Position numbers and translations under genes: made by a program. Of a DNA stretch of 64,000 bases, positions 52,927 through 60,914 are shown one piece after another. The notes under the pieces were generated by a model. The model ran no database searches. It was not told the DNA's origin and saw only the letters and a list, made by a program, of their open reading frames with translations. Source of the stretch: Aeromicrobium sp. Root495 (GTDB lineage Bacteria > Actinomycetota > Actinomycetes > Propionibacteriales > Nocardioidaceae); the NCBI RefSeq assembly GCF_001426755.1, contig NZ_LMFJ01000001.1, positions 2,686,357-2,750,356 on the forward strand. The letters are read 5' to 3'. Numbering within the stretch: the stretch's first letter is position 1; every line of letters begins with the position of its first letter.

Positions 52927-54978
52927 ATGCCACTGCACTACCCCTTCACGGCCGTCGTCGGTTCCGACGACATGAGCCTTGCCCTTCTCCTGACCACCAT
53001 CGACCCCGCCATCGGCGGCGTCCTGGTGCGGGGAGAGAAGGGCACGGCCAAGTCCACGATCGTGCGCGCGCTGGCCGACGTCCTGCCGCCCATCGACGTC
53101 GTGGCCGGCGACCGGTTCTCCTCCGACCCCCGCGAGGCGGAGCCGCTCTCGCCCGACGGACCCTTCGCACCCGACGCCGACGTGGCCACCCGGCCCGTGC
53201 GGATCGTCGAGCTCCCCGTGGGTGCCACCGAGGACCGAGTGCTCGGCTCCATCCACCTGCAGAAGGCGCTCGAGGGCGGAGCCGTGGAGTACGAGCCGGG
53301 GCTCCTGGCCAAGGCGCACCGCGGCGTCCTCTACGTCGACGAGGTCAACCTCCTGCACGACCACCTCGTCGACGTGCTGCTCGACGCGGCGGCCATGGGG
53401 CGCGCGACCATCGAGCGCGACGGGGTCTCCATCGAGCACGCGGCGCGCTTCGTGCTCGTCGGCACCATGAACCCCGAGGAGGGCGAGCTCCGCCCGCAGC
53501 TCCTCGACCGCTTCGGCCTCACCGTCGAGGTCGCTGCACCGCGCGAGCCGCAGCTCCGGGCGGAGGTCGTGCGCCGCCGCCTCGCGTTCGACGCCGACCC
53601 CGCCGCGTTCCGGGCCCGCTTCGCCGACGCCGAGCAGTCGCTCACCGACCGGCTCGTCGCGGCCCAGAAGCTGCTCACCGAGGTGGAGCTCACCGACGCC
53701 GCGCTCACCCGCATCGCCGAGGTGTGCGCGGCCTTCGACGTCGACGGGCTCCGCGCCGACATCGTCATGGCGCGCACCGCCGTGGCGCACGCCGCGTGGG
53801 ACGGTCGCACCAGCGTGACCACCGACGACCTGCGCGTGGCCGCGCGTCTCGCGCTGCCACACCGGCGCCGGCGCAACCCGTTCGACGCCCCCGGCATCGA
53901 CGAGGACCAGCTCGACGAGGCACTCGGCGACGACGAGCCCGACCCGGACCCCACGCCGGACGGCGACGGCGGCGGGTCGGAGCCGGAGTCATCCGGAGAC
54001 TCGTCCGACGACACGCCCGCAGGGCCTGCCGAAGGCTCGGCCGAGCCCTCGACGAGCTCGGCCGACGAGGACGCCCCCCGCCCGACACCTCCGTCCGGCG
54101 AGGCCGGCGGGTCGTCGACCACGGCCAGCGCCGCGGGCGAGCCCTACCGCACGAAGCTCTTCGCAGTCTCCGGCACGGGCGAGGGCGAGGCGGGCCGACG
54201 CTCTCGCGCCGTCACCTCCCGCGGCCGCCGCGTGGGCGCCCGGCCGGTCGACCGCTCGGGCGACGGCGGGGGTTCCATCGACCTCCTCCAGACGCTGCGC
54301 GCCGCCGCCCCGCACCAGGCCGCCCGCGGTCGCCGGACCGGGAAGCTGGCGCTCAAGAACGACGACCTCCGCCTCGCCGTCCGCGAGGGCCTCGAGTCCA
54401 ACCTCGTGCTGTTCTGCGTCGACGCCTCCGGCTCCATGGCCGCACGCCGACGCATGGACCAGGTGAAGACCGCGATCCTGTCGCTGCTGCTCGATGCCTA
54501 CCAGCGTCGCGACAAGGTCGGCCTCGTCACCTTCCGCGCCGGCACCGCCGACCTCGCGCTGCCGCCCACCGGCTCGGTCGACGTGGCAGCACGCCGACTC
54601 GACGAGCTCCCTGCCGGCGGCCGCACGCCCCTCGCCGAAGGACTCGAGCGAGCCGCCGAGGTGCTGCGCATCGAGCGCATCCGCGACCCGCGTCGCCGTC
54701 CGCTCCTCGTGCTCGTCACCGACGGCCGTGCCACCCACGGTCCCGACGCCATCGCCCGCTCGCAGCGCGCCGCCGGCCTCCTCGTCGACGTCGACACCCT
54801 CGTGGTGGACTGCGAGACCGGTCGCTTCACGATGGGCCTCGCCCGCACGCTCGCCGACCACCTCCGCGCCGAGTACGTGGCGCTCGGCGACGTCACCGCC
54901 GACGCCCTCACCGATGCCGTGCGCGGCTCCGGCGGGGGTGCCGGGCCGTGGTCGGCAGACAAGCACGGGGCTGCCTGA
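52927..54978 (+). CDS. Fused AAA+/VWA chelatase subunit (BchI-BchD type) for cobalt insertion
   Basis: 683 residues from ATG 52927. An N-terminal AAA+ ATPase (about 1-330; Walker A GEKGTAKST at 36-44, Walker B VLYVDEVNLL near 137) is followed by an acidic, Ser/Pro-rich linker (about 330-400), then a VWA domain with MIDAS motif DASGS starting at Asp499. The BchI-plus-BchD architecture powers metal insertion by a large chelatase subunit, here most likely CobN because it sits in the cobalamin set behind a B12 riboswitch. Its last ~15 codons are one copy of a 45-bp element also found in cobB. Confidence 0.9.
   Translation: MPLHYPFTAVVGSDDMSLALLLTTIDPAIGGVLVRGEKGTAKSTIVRALADVLPPIDVVAGDRFSSDPREAEPLSPDGPFAPDADVATRPVRIVELPVGATEDRVLGSIHLQKALEGGAVEYEPGLLAKAHRGVLYVDEVNLLHDHLVDVLLDAAAMGRATIERDGVSIEHAARFVLVGTMNPEEGELRPQLLDRFGLTVEVAAPREPQLRAEVVRRRLAFDADPAAFRARFADAEQSLTDRLVAAQKLLTEVELTDAALTRIAEVCAAFDVDGLRADIVMARTAVAHAAWDGRTSVTTDDLRVAARLALPHRRRRNPFDAPGIDEDQLDEALGDDEPDPDPTPDGDGGGSEPESSGDSSDDTPAGPAEGSAEPSTSSADEDAPRPTPPSGEAGGSSTTASAAGEPYRTKLFAVSGTGEGEAGRRSRAVTSRGRRVGARPVDRSGDGGGSIDLLQTLRAAAPHQAARGRRTGKLALKNDDLRLAVREGLESNLVLFCVDASGSMAARRRMDQVKTAILSLLLDAYQRRDKVGLVTFRAGTADLALPPTGSVDVAARRLDELPAGGRTPLAEGLERAAEVLRIERIRDPRRRPLLVLVTDGRATHGPDAIARSQRAAGLLVDVDTLVVDCETGRFTMGLARTLADHLRAEYVALGDVTADALTDAVRGSGGGAGPWSADKHGAA
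54929..54973 (+). repeat. 45-bp in-frame repeat, copy 1 (3' end of chelatase gene)
   Basis: Starts CCGGCGGGGGTGCCGGGCC and matches 55935-55979 at 41 of 45 positions. It is read in frame as GGGAGPWSADKHGA just before the stop codon, past the end of the VWA fold. Confidence 0.85.
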
Positions 54979-55592
54979 TGCCCCAGGGTCAGCCGCTCAC
55001 CGTCCCCGACGACGGCCTCACCACGCGCCAGCGCCGCAACCGACCGCTCCTCATGGTCAACACCGGCGACGGCAAGGGAAAGTCCACGTCGGCCTTCGGC
55101 CTCGCGCTGCGCGGCTGGAACCAGGGCTGGGACATCGGCGTCTTCCAGTTCGTGAAGTCGGCCAAGTGGCGCATCGGCGAGCAGACGGTGCTCGAGCGCC
55201 TGGGTGAGCTGCACGAGCAGACCGGCGAGGGCGGACCCGTCGAGTGGCACAAGATGGGCTCCGGCTGGTCCTGGTCGCGCAAGCCCGGCACCGAGGTCGA
55301 CCACGCCACCGAGGCAGCCGAGGGCTGGGCCGAGGTGAAGCGCCGCCTCGCCGAGGAGAAGCACGACCTCTACGTCCTCGACGAGTTCACGTACCTGCTG
55401 GAGCGCGGCTGGCTCGACGTCGACGACGTGGTCGCCACGCTGCGCGACCGTCCCGGCCACCAGCACGTGATGATCACGGGCCGCCGCGCGCACCCCGCCC
55501 TCGTGGACATCGCCGACCTCGTCTCGGAGATCCAGCACGTCAAGCACCCCTTCGACCGGGGCCAGAAGGGTCAGAGGGGGATCGAGTGGTGA
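54978..55592 (+). CDS. cobO: Corrinoid adenosyltransferase
   Basis: 204 residues from ATG 54978, sharing one base with the chelatase stop. It transfers adenosyl from ATP to Co(I) of cobyrinic acid a,c-diamide. P-loop NTGDGKGKSTSAFG near residue 28, RGWNQGWDIGVFQFVKS and LYVLDEFTYLL near 133 identify the CobO/CobA/BtuR family. The middle section (GELHEQTGEGGPVEWHKM) is typical of actinobacterial CobO. cobB starts at its stop. Confidence 0.96.
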   Translation: MPQGQPLTVPDDGLTTRQRRNRPLLMVNTGDGKGKSTSAFGLALRGWNQGWDIGVFQFVKSAKWRIGEQTVLERLGELHEQTGEGGPVEWHKMGSGWSWSRKPGTEVDHATEAAEGWAEVKRRLAEEKHDLYVLDEFTYLLERGWLDVDDVVATLRDRPGHQHVMITGRRAHPALVDIADLVSEIQHVKHPFDRGQKGQRGIEW

Positions 55593-58165
55593 TGACTTCG
55601 TCAGCTCGGCCGGCCGCCACGCCTGGGGGGTCAGAGTCTGGCGAGCCCACGACGGCGGCCGACCTCACCATGCGCGCTCCCGGTGCCGGCAGGGGTGCGT
55701 TGCCGCGGCTCGTGATTGCTGCGCCTGCTTCGGGGCACGGGAAGACCACGGTCGCCACGGGACTCATGGCTGCCCTGAAGCGGGCCGGGCACGTCGTCTC
55801 GGGCCACAAGGTCGGACCCGACTACATCGACCCCGGCTACCACTCGCTCGCCACCGGCCGCCCCGGCCGCAACCTCGACCCGCACCTCGTGGGCGTCGAG
55901 AACATCGCCCCGCTCCTCCTCCACGGCGCACGCGCCGGCGGGGGTGCCGGGCCGTGGGCGGCAGACGAGCACAGCGCTGACCTCGCGATCATCGAGGGCG
56001 TCATGGGGCTCTTCGACGGCAAGATCGGCGGCGAGGGGTTCGCGTCCTCCGCCCACGTCGCCGCGCTCACCCAGAGCCCGGTCGTGCTCGTCGTCGACGT
56101 CTCCCACGCCTCGCGCACGGTCGGCGCCATGGTCCAGGGCCTCGCCCACTTCGACCCCGCCATCACGATCGCCGGCGTCATCCTCAACAAGGCCGGCACG
56201 CAGCGCCACGCCGACGAGGTGCGCCGCGCCGTCGACTCGGTCGGCATCCCGGTCCTCGGCGTCCTGCAGCGCGACGACGGCATCGTCGCTCCCTCACGCC
56301 ACCTCGGCCTCGTCCCCGCGGCCGAGCGCGGCGATGCCGCAGCAGCCCTGGACCGGCTGAGCGAGCGCATCGCCGAGCGCGTCGACCTCACCACCCTCGT
56401 CGAGATCGCCCGCAGCGCTCCCGACCTCGACGTCGATCCGTGGGACCCCCGCGCCCACGTCTCGCCGTCGAGCTCGAACCGCCCTGTCGTGGCCGTCGCC
56501 GGAGGCCGCGCCTTCACGTTCCGCTACGCCGAGACCACGGAGCTGCTCGAGGCGGCCGGCTGCGAGGTCGTGCCCTTCGACCCGCTCACCGACGCGTCGT
56601 TGCCCACGGGCACCCAGGGCATCTATCTCGGCGGCGGCTTCCCCGAGGTGCATGCCGCGGGGCTGTCGGCCAACACGTCGTTGCGTCACGACCTCCGCAC
56701 CGCGATCCTCGACGGCATCCCCACGGTGGCCGAGTGCGCCGGGCTCCTCTACCTCTGCCGCACCGTCGACGACGCGCCCATGGTCGGTGCGCTCGACGCC
56801 GACGCCGTCATGATGCCGCGCCTCACGCTCGCCTACCGCCAGGCGACCCTGCCTGCGGACGGACTGCTGGGAGCCACCGGCGGCACCGCCACGGGCCACG
56901 AGTTCCACCGCACGATCGTCACCCCACGGGCCGGCACCACGGCCGCGTGGGACCTGCCCGACGGACCCGAGGGCTTCGCCACCGACACGCTCCACGCGTC
57001 GTACCTCCACACCCACTGGGCCGGCCAGCCCCACCTCGCCCAGGCCTTCACCAGCGCCGTCCACGCCTCCGCTCCGGCGACCCGGTCGGCCATGACGCCT
57101 TCGCCGCTCGTGAGGCCGGCAGCGATGCCCGGGTCAGCGAGGCCTGCCGATCCTCTGCGGTGGCACGGCGACCAGGAGAACGGCGAAGGACTCGTCGATC
57201 TCGCGGTCAACGTGAGCGACGAGCCCCGGCCGGCCTGGCTGCACGACGCCCTCGTCGCCTCCCTGGACGATGCCGGTTCCTACCCCGACGCCGGGGGCGC
57301 CGAGCGCTCCGTCGGGCTCCGCCACGTCCGACCGGCCGCCGAGGTGCTCGCCACGGCCGGTGCCGCCGAGGCCTTCGGGCTCGTCGCCCGGATGCGTGCC
57401 TGGCAGCGACCCGTCGTGGTGCACCCCCAGTTCACCGAGCCCGACGTCGCGCTCGCAGCCGCCGGGCACACCGTCACGCACGTCGTCACCAGCGCCGAGG
57501 ACGGGTTCGCCCTCGACCCGGCGAGCATCCCGGACGACGCCGACCTCGTGATCGTCGGCAACCCCACCAACCCGACCGGCGTCCTGCACCCCGAGTCGAC
57601 GATCCGGGCCCTGCTCGCGCCCGGCCGGCTCGTCGTGGTCGACGAGGCGTTCATGGACAGCGTCCCCGGCGAGCGCGGCTCGGTCGCCTCGCTGCGCCTC
57701 CCGGGCCTGCTCGTGGTCCGCAGCCTCACCAAGCTGTGGGCCATCCCCGGCGTGCGCGCGGGGTACGTCCTCGGCGACGCCGGCACCGTGGCGGAGCTCC
57801 GGACCCACCAGACGCCCTGGGCGGTGAGCGCCGCCGCCATCGCCGCCCTGCGCGCGTGCTCCACGTCCGAGGCCCTCGCCGAGGCGGCGGCCCGAGCCGA
57901 CCGCACGGTCCAGAACCGACGCGTCCTCACCGACGGCCTCACGGAGCTGGGGATCGACCACACCGTCTCGGCCGGGCCCTTCGTGCTGGTGCGCGCCGGT
58001 GCCGGCGCCCACGAGTCCCTGCGAGCGGCCGGGTTCGCGACGCGTCGCGCCGACACGTTCCCCGGGCTCGACGACACGTGGCTGCGCCTCGCGGTGCGCC
58101 GGCCGCACGTGAGCCGACGACTCCTGGGCGCCCTGCGCCTGAGCCGCGAGGGAGCCACCGCATGA
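55592..58165 (+). CDS. cobBC: Fusion of cobyrinic acid a,c-diamide synthase and CobC-like aminotransferase
   Basis: 857 residues from ATG 55592. Residues about 38-490 are CobB: Walker A APASGHGKTT at 44-53, VEGVMGLFDGK, and the glutaminase Cys382 in AECAGLLYLC. They amidate the a and c side chains. After a Pro/Ala linker, residues about 520-857 are a fold-type I PLP enzyme of the CobC (threonine-phosphate decarboxylase-like) family with PLP Lys714 in SLTKLWAIPGVRAGY and NPTNPTG. The CobB domain holds a ~15-residue insert (RAGGGAGPWAADEHS) encoded by the second copy of a 45-bp element. It supplies diamide for cobO and aminopropanol phosphate for cobD. Confidence 0.9.
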   Translation: MTSSARPAATPGGSESGEPTTAADLTMRAPGAGRGALPRLVIAAPASGHGKTTVATGLMAALKRAGHVVSGHKVGPDYIDPGYHSLATGRPGRNLDPHLVGVENIAPLLLHGARAGGGAGPWAADEHSADLAIIEGVMGLFDGKIGGEGFASSAHVAALTQSPVVLVVDVSHASRTVGAMVQGLAHFDPAITIAGVILNKAGTQRHADEVRRAVDSVGIPVLGVLQRDDGIVAPSRHLGLVPAAERGDAAAALDRLSERIAERVDLTTLVEIARSAPDLDVDPWDPRAHVSPSSSNRPVVAVAGGRAFTFRYAETTELLEAAGCEVVPFDPLTDASLPTGTQGIYLGGGFPEVHAAGLSANTSLRHDLRTAILDGIPTVAECAGLLYLCRTVDDAPMVGALDADAVMMPRLTLAYRQATLPADGLLGATGGTATGHEFHRTIVTPRAGTTAAWDLPDGPEGFATDTLHASYLHTHWAGQPHLAQAFTSAVHASAPATRSAMTPSPLVRPAAMPGSARPADPLRWHGDQENGEGLVDLAVNVSDEPRPAWLHDALVASLDDAGSYPDAGGAERSVGLRHVRPAAEVLATAGAAEAFGLVARMRAWQRPVVVHPQFTEPDVALAAAGHTVTHVVTSAEDGFALDPASIPDDADLVIVGNPTNPTGVLHPESTIRALLAPGRLVVVDEAFMDSVPGERGSVASLRLPGLLVVRSLTKLWAIPGVRAGYVLGDAGTVAELRTHQTPWAVSAAAIAALRACSTSEALAEAAARADRTVQNRRVLTDGLTELGIDHTVSAGPFVLVRAGAGAHESLRAAGFATRRADTFPGLDDTWLRLAVRRPHVSRRLLGALRLSREGATA
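55935..55979 (+). repeat. 45-bp in-frame repeat, copy 2 (inside cobB)
   Basis: Read in the same frame as copy 1, giving GGGAGPWAADEHSA between LLLHGA and the conserved IIEGVMGLFDG of CobB. Family members usually run almost directly from the HGA segment to this motif, so it looks inserted. Confidence 0.85.
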
Positions 58166-59163
58166 CCTACTCGCTCGACGTCCGGGGCCGACGCGTGGCC
58201 GTGGTCGGCGGCGGGCTGCTCGCCGCCGCCGAGTCCGCTGCGCTGCGCGAGGGCGGCGCCGCGGTGACCGTCGTCGCCGAGGCGCTCTGCGACACGCTGC
58301 GCGACCTCGTCGAGCGCGGCCTCGTGACCCGCTCCTCGAGCGTCCCGGACGACGCCTTCCTCACCGTCCGTGCCGAAGGAGCTCCACGCTCTCCGCGACC
58401 TGGATCCCCCGAGTCCCCTGACGCGCGTCATCCCGTGGGGACGGTCACGCTCGTGGGCGCCGGCCCAGGCGATCCCGGCCTGATGACCGTCGCCGGCCGG
58501 GAGGCGCTCCTCGCCGCCGACGTCGTCGTGACCGACCGACTGGTCCCGCTCGAGGCCCTGCGCCTCGCCCCGGCCGGCAGCCTCGTCGTCGACGTCGCCA
58601 AGATCCCGCGTGGACCGTCCACGCCCCAGGAGGAGATCAACCGGCTCCTCGTGGAGCACGCCCTCGCCGGGCGCACCGTCGTGCGGCTCAAGGGCGGCGA
58701 CCCGTTCGTCTTCGGTCGCGGCGGCGAGGAGCTCGTGGCCTGCGCCAAGGCCGGCGTCCCGACGCGCCTGGTCCCGGGTGTCTCCTCGGCCATCTCCGCG
58801 CCCGGCCTCGCAGGGATCCCGGTCACCCACCGAGGTGTCACCCAGGGGTTCACGGTGGTGTCCGGCCACGTGCCGCCGGGTCACCCGGAGTCCACGCTCG
58901 ACTACGCGGCGCTCGCCGCCAGTGGCACGACCCTGGTGGTCCTCATGGGCGTGCGCACCCTGTCCGCCATCACCGACGCCCTCGTGGCGGCCGGGCTGCC
59001 GCCCCACACCCCGGCGGCCGTCGTGGCCGACGCCGGGCTCCCGTCCCAGCGCGACGTGCGGGGCACGGTCGACGCCATCGCCGAGCTGGCGGAGTCGGCC
59101 GGCATCGGCGCCCCCGCCGTGGCCGTGATCGGCGCGGTGGCCGACGTCGACGGCCTGCCGTGA
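58162..59163 (+). CDS. cobA: Uroporphyrinogen-III C-methyltransferase with remnant CysG-like N-terminus
   Basis: 333 residues from ATG 58162 (ATGA overlap with cobBC). Residues about 92-333 are a complete SUMT: VTLVGAGPGDPGLMTVAGREAL, VRLKGGDPFVFGRGGEE and VPGVSSAISAPGLAGIPVTHRG, making precorrin-2. Residues 1-75 start like the siroheme-synthase NAD-binding domain (VRGRRVAVVGGGLLAAAESAAL) but stop after ~70 residues, so precorrin-2 oxidation is probably lost. The linker is Pro/Ser-rich. It channels uroporphyrinogen III to corrin synthesis. Confidence 0.95.
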   Translation: MTYSLDVRGRRVAVVGGGLLAAAESAALREGGAAVTVVAEALCDTLRDLVERGLVTRSSSVPDDAFLTVRAEGAPRSPRPGSPESPDARHPVGTVTLVGAGPGDPGLMTVAGREALLAADVVVTDRLVPLEALRLAPAGSLVVDVAKIPRGPSTPQEEINRLLVEHALAGRTVVRLKGGDPFVFGRGGEELVACAKAGVPTRLVPGVSSAISAPGLAGIPVTHRGVTQGFTVVSGHVPPGHPESTLDYAALAASGTTLVVLMGVRTLSAITDALVAAGLPPHTPAAVVADAGLPSQRDVRGTVDAIAELAESAGIGAPAVAVIGAVADVDGLP

Positions 59164-59588
59164 TCGTCTGGATGCGGCACGGCGAGTCCACCTGGAACGC
59201 CACCGGCCGCTTCCAGGGGCACACCGCCCATCCGCCGCTCACGGACCGCGGGCGCGCGCAGGTGGAGGCGGTCCTCCCCGACCTCCAGCGCCTCGAGCTC
59301 ACCGAGGTCGTCACCTCGCCCGCGGTGCGGGCCCACCAGAGCGCCACGATCGTGGCCGAGGCCCTGGGGCTTCCTCTCACGGTCGACGACCGCCTCGTGG
59401 AGCAAGGGGCGGGCGAGGCACTCGCCGCCGTGGTGACCCGGGTCGACGACTTCCTCTCCGGTCGCGAGGCCGCCGCCCGACCGCTCGTCGTGAGCCACGG
59501 CGACACCATCGCGGTGGCCTGGTTCCGCCTCACGGGGGACGATCTTCCCGGTCCTCTGGGGAACGCGGGCCTCGTCTCCATCCCATGA
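59160..59588 (+). CDS. Histidine phosphatase-family protein (possible alpha-ribazole phosphatase)
   Basis: 142 residues from GTG 59160, overlapping the cobA stop. WMRHGESTWNATGRFQGH has the RHG phospho-His motif, and PLVVSHGDTIAVAWF the second catalytic His. It is shorter than typical (~200 residues) phosphoglycerate mutase-like enzymes. Position at the end of a cobalamin operon suggests it removes phosphate from alpha-ribazole phosphate or adenosylcobalamin phosphate. That role is inference from context only. Confidence 0.8.
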   Translation: MIVWMRHGESTWNATGRFQGHTAHPPLTDRGRAQVEAVLPDLQRLELTEVVTSPAVRAHQSATIVAEALGLPLTVDDRLVEQGAGEALAAVVTRVDDFLSGREAAARPLVVSHGDTIAVAWFRLTGDDLPGPLGNAGLVSIP

Positions 59589-59635
59589 CATGAGCCCTGG
59601 ACGGAACCCCTCCTCGATGCCCTACGATGAGCGAG

Positions 59636-59724
59636 TCCATGGTGACGGAAGCCGGTGAGAGTCCGGCACAGTCGCGCTACTGTGACACCCGCTCAGCGGG
59701 TGGAGTCAGAGACGTTCCCATGGA
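59636..59724 (+). ncRNA. Cobalamin riboswitch upstream of cbtB-cbtA-cobT-cobD
   Basis: P1 (TCCATGG with CCATGGA) encloses GGAAGCCGGTGAGAGTCCGGC, ACAGTCGCGCTACTGTGA, a CCCGCTCAGCGGG hairpin and GAGTCAGAGACGTTCCC, the short B12 riboswitch type often before cbtBA. A TACGAT -10 candidate is at 59623-59628. AAGGAG lies just before cbtB. Confidence 0.93.
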
Positions 59725-59766
59725 AGCCCACTCACGACAGGGACGCATCGATCCCAAGGAGGCACC

Positions 59767-59976
59767 ATGAGCCAGGCCGTCGTCACCCCCGAGGTGCAGG
59801 TCCCCACCATCCCGCTGAACGAGCTCGCCCCCTGGGCGCTCTTCTTCGGGCTTCTCGCCGTCATCGCACTGTTCTTCATCAGCGCCGACCAGGGCGCGGT
59901 CTCGATCCCGTCGGGCAACGCCATCCACGAGTGGGTCCACGACGGACGCCACCTCCTCGGCTTCCCCTGCCACTGA
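59767..59976 (+). CDS. cbtB: Cobalt transporter subunit CbtB
   Basis: 69 residues. One transmembrane segment (LAPWALFFGLLAVIALFFIS) is followed by a short tail with several His and a Cys (NAIHEWVHDGRHLLGFPCH), the CbtB pattern for cobalt binding. It partners with CbtA in predicted B12-regulated cobalt import. AAGGAG lies 7 nt before ATG 59767; a B12 riboswitch controls it. Confidence 0.93.
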   Translation: MSQAVVTPEVQVPTIPLNELAPWALFFGLLAVIALFFISADQGAVSIPSGNAIHEWVHDGRHLLGFPCH

Positions 59977-60000
59977 GCCCGCGCGGGCGGTGAGCCCGCA

Positions 60001-60019
60001 GCCGGGTCGACGACCCGGC
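60001..60019 (+). terminator. Hairpin between cbtB and cbtA
   Basis: GCCGGGTCGACGACCCGGC followed by GCCCTTCTTCTC resembles a weak intrinsic terminator or mRNA-processing hairpin. It may lower cbtA relative to cbtB. The remaining 143-bp gap shows no gene. Confidence 0.5.
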
Positions 60020-60119
60020 GCCCTTCTTCTCGACCGACCCGTGCCCGGGTGACCTCAGCGACCCCGTCCTGAGCGAGCCCCTGGCCGTCGGTCCTCCCAG
60101 CCTGATCGGAAGACCTGTC

Positions 60120-60914
60120 ATGACCGCACGCTCGTTCCTCGTCCGAGGACTCCTCGCCGGCCTGCTCGCCGGCCTCTTCACCTTCGTCGTCGCCCACCAG
60201 GTGGGCGAGCCCCACGTCGAGGCCGCCATCGGTCTCGAGGCGGCGGGTGCCGCCGCGTCCGAGGCCGACGGCCACGGCGAGGGCGTCGCCGCCCACGGCG
60301 GTGAGGACCACGGCGACGAGGGGACCACCGTCTCCCGCGGGGACCAGCGCACGTGGGGTCTCCTCACCGGCACGGTCGTCGTGGGAACCGCCCTCGGAGG
60401 TCTGGTGGCACTCGTCGCCGCCGGCGTCGTGGGTCGTCTCGGTCGGATCCGTCCGGCGCAGTCCACTCTCCTCGTGGCCCTCCTCGGCTTCGTCTCGGTG
60501 GCCCTCGTGCCCTTCCTCAAGTACCCCGCCACCCCGCCTGCCGTCGGCAACGCCGAGACCATCGGCGAGCGGACCAACGAGTACTTCGGGTACCTCGCCA
60601 TCTCCCTCCTGGCGGCCGTCGTCGCGGTGGCCGTGGCGCGTGCCTTGGTCCCGCGGCTCGGCGGCTTCGAGGCCGTCGTCGCCGGCGTCGCGCTCTACCT
60701 CGTCGTCGTGGTGGGCTTCGGCCAGCTGATGCCCACCGTCAACGAGGTGGGCGACTTCCCGGCCGACCTGCTCTGGTACTTCCGCCGGGCCTCGCTCATC
60801 ACCCTCGCCACCCTGTGGGGCTCCCTCGCTGTCATCCTCACGTTCCTGGTGAAGCGTCTCGACACCTCGACGTCGGCCGTCCAGGCCCGTCGCGACCTCG
60901 CGGCCTCGCTGTGA
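60120..60914 (+). CDS. cbtA: Cobalt transporter subunit CbtA
   Basis: 264 residues from ATG 60120, with GGAAGA 8 nt upstream. Five to six transmembrane segments (near 8-25, 80-103, 118-136, 158-180, 186-204, 222-243). A His/Asp/Glu-rich loop (EADGHGEGVAAHGGEDHGDEG) near residues 45-68 is a likely metal-binding segment. With CbtB it forms the predicted cobalt importer feeding the cobaltochelatase. Overlaps cobT by 4 bp. Confidence 0.93.
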   Translation: MTARSFLVRGLLAGLLAGLFTFVVAHQVGEPHVEAAIGLEAAGAAASEADGHGEGVAAHGGEDHGDEGTTVSRGDQRTWGLLTGTVVVGTALGGLVALVAAGVVGRLGRIRPAQSTLLVALLGFVSVALVPFLKYPATPPAVGNAETIGERTNEYFGYLAISLLAAVVAVAVARALVPRLGGFEAVVAGVALYLVVVVGFGQLMPTVNEVGDFPADLLWYFRRASLITLATLWGSLAVILTFLVKRLDTSTSAVQARRDLAASL

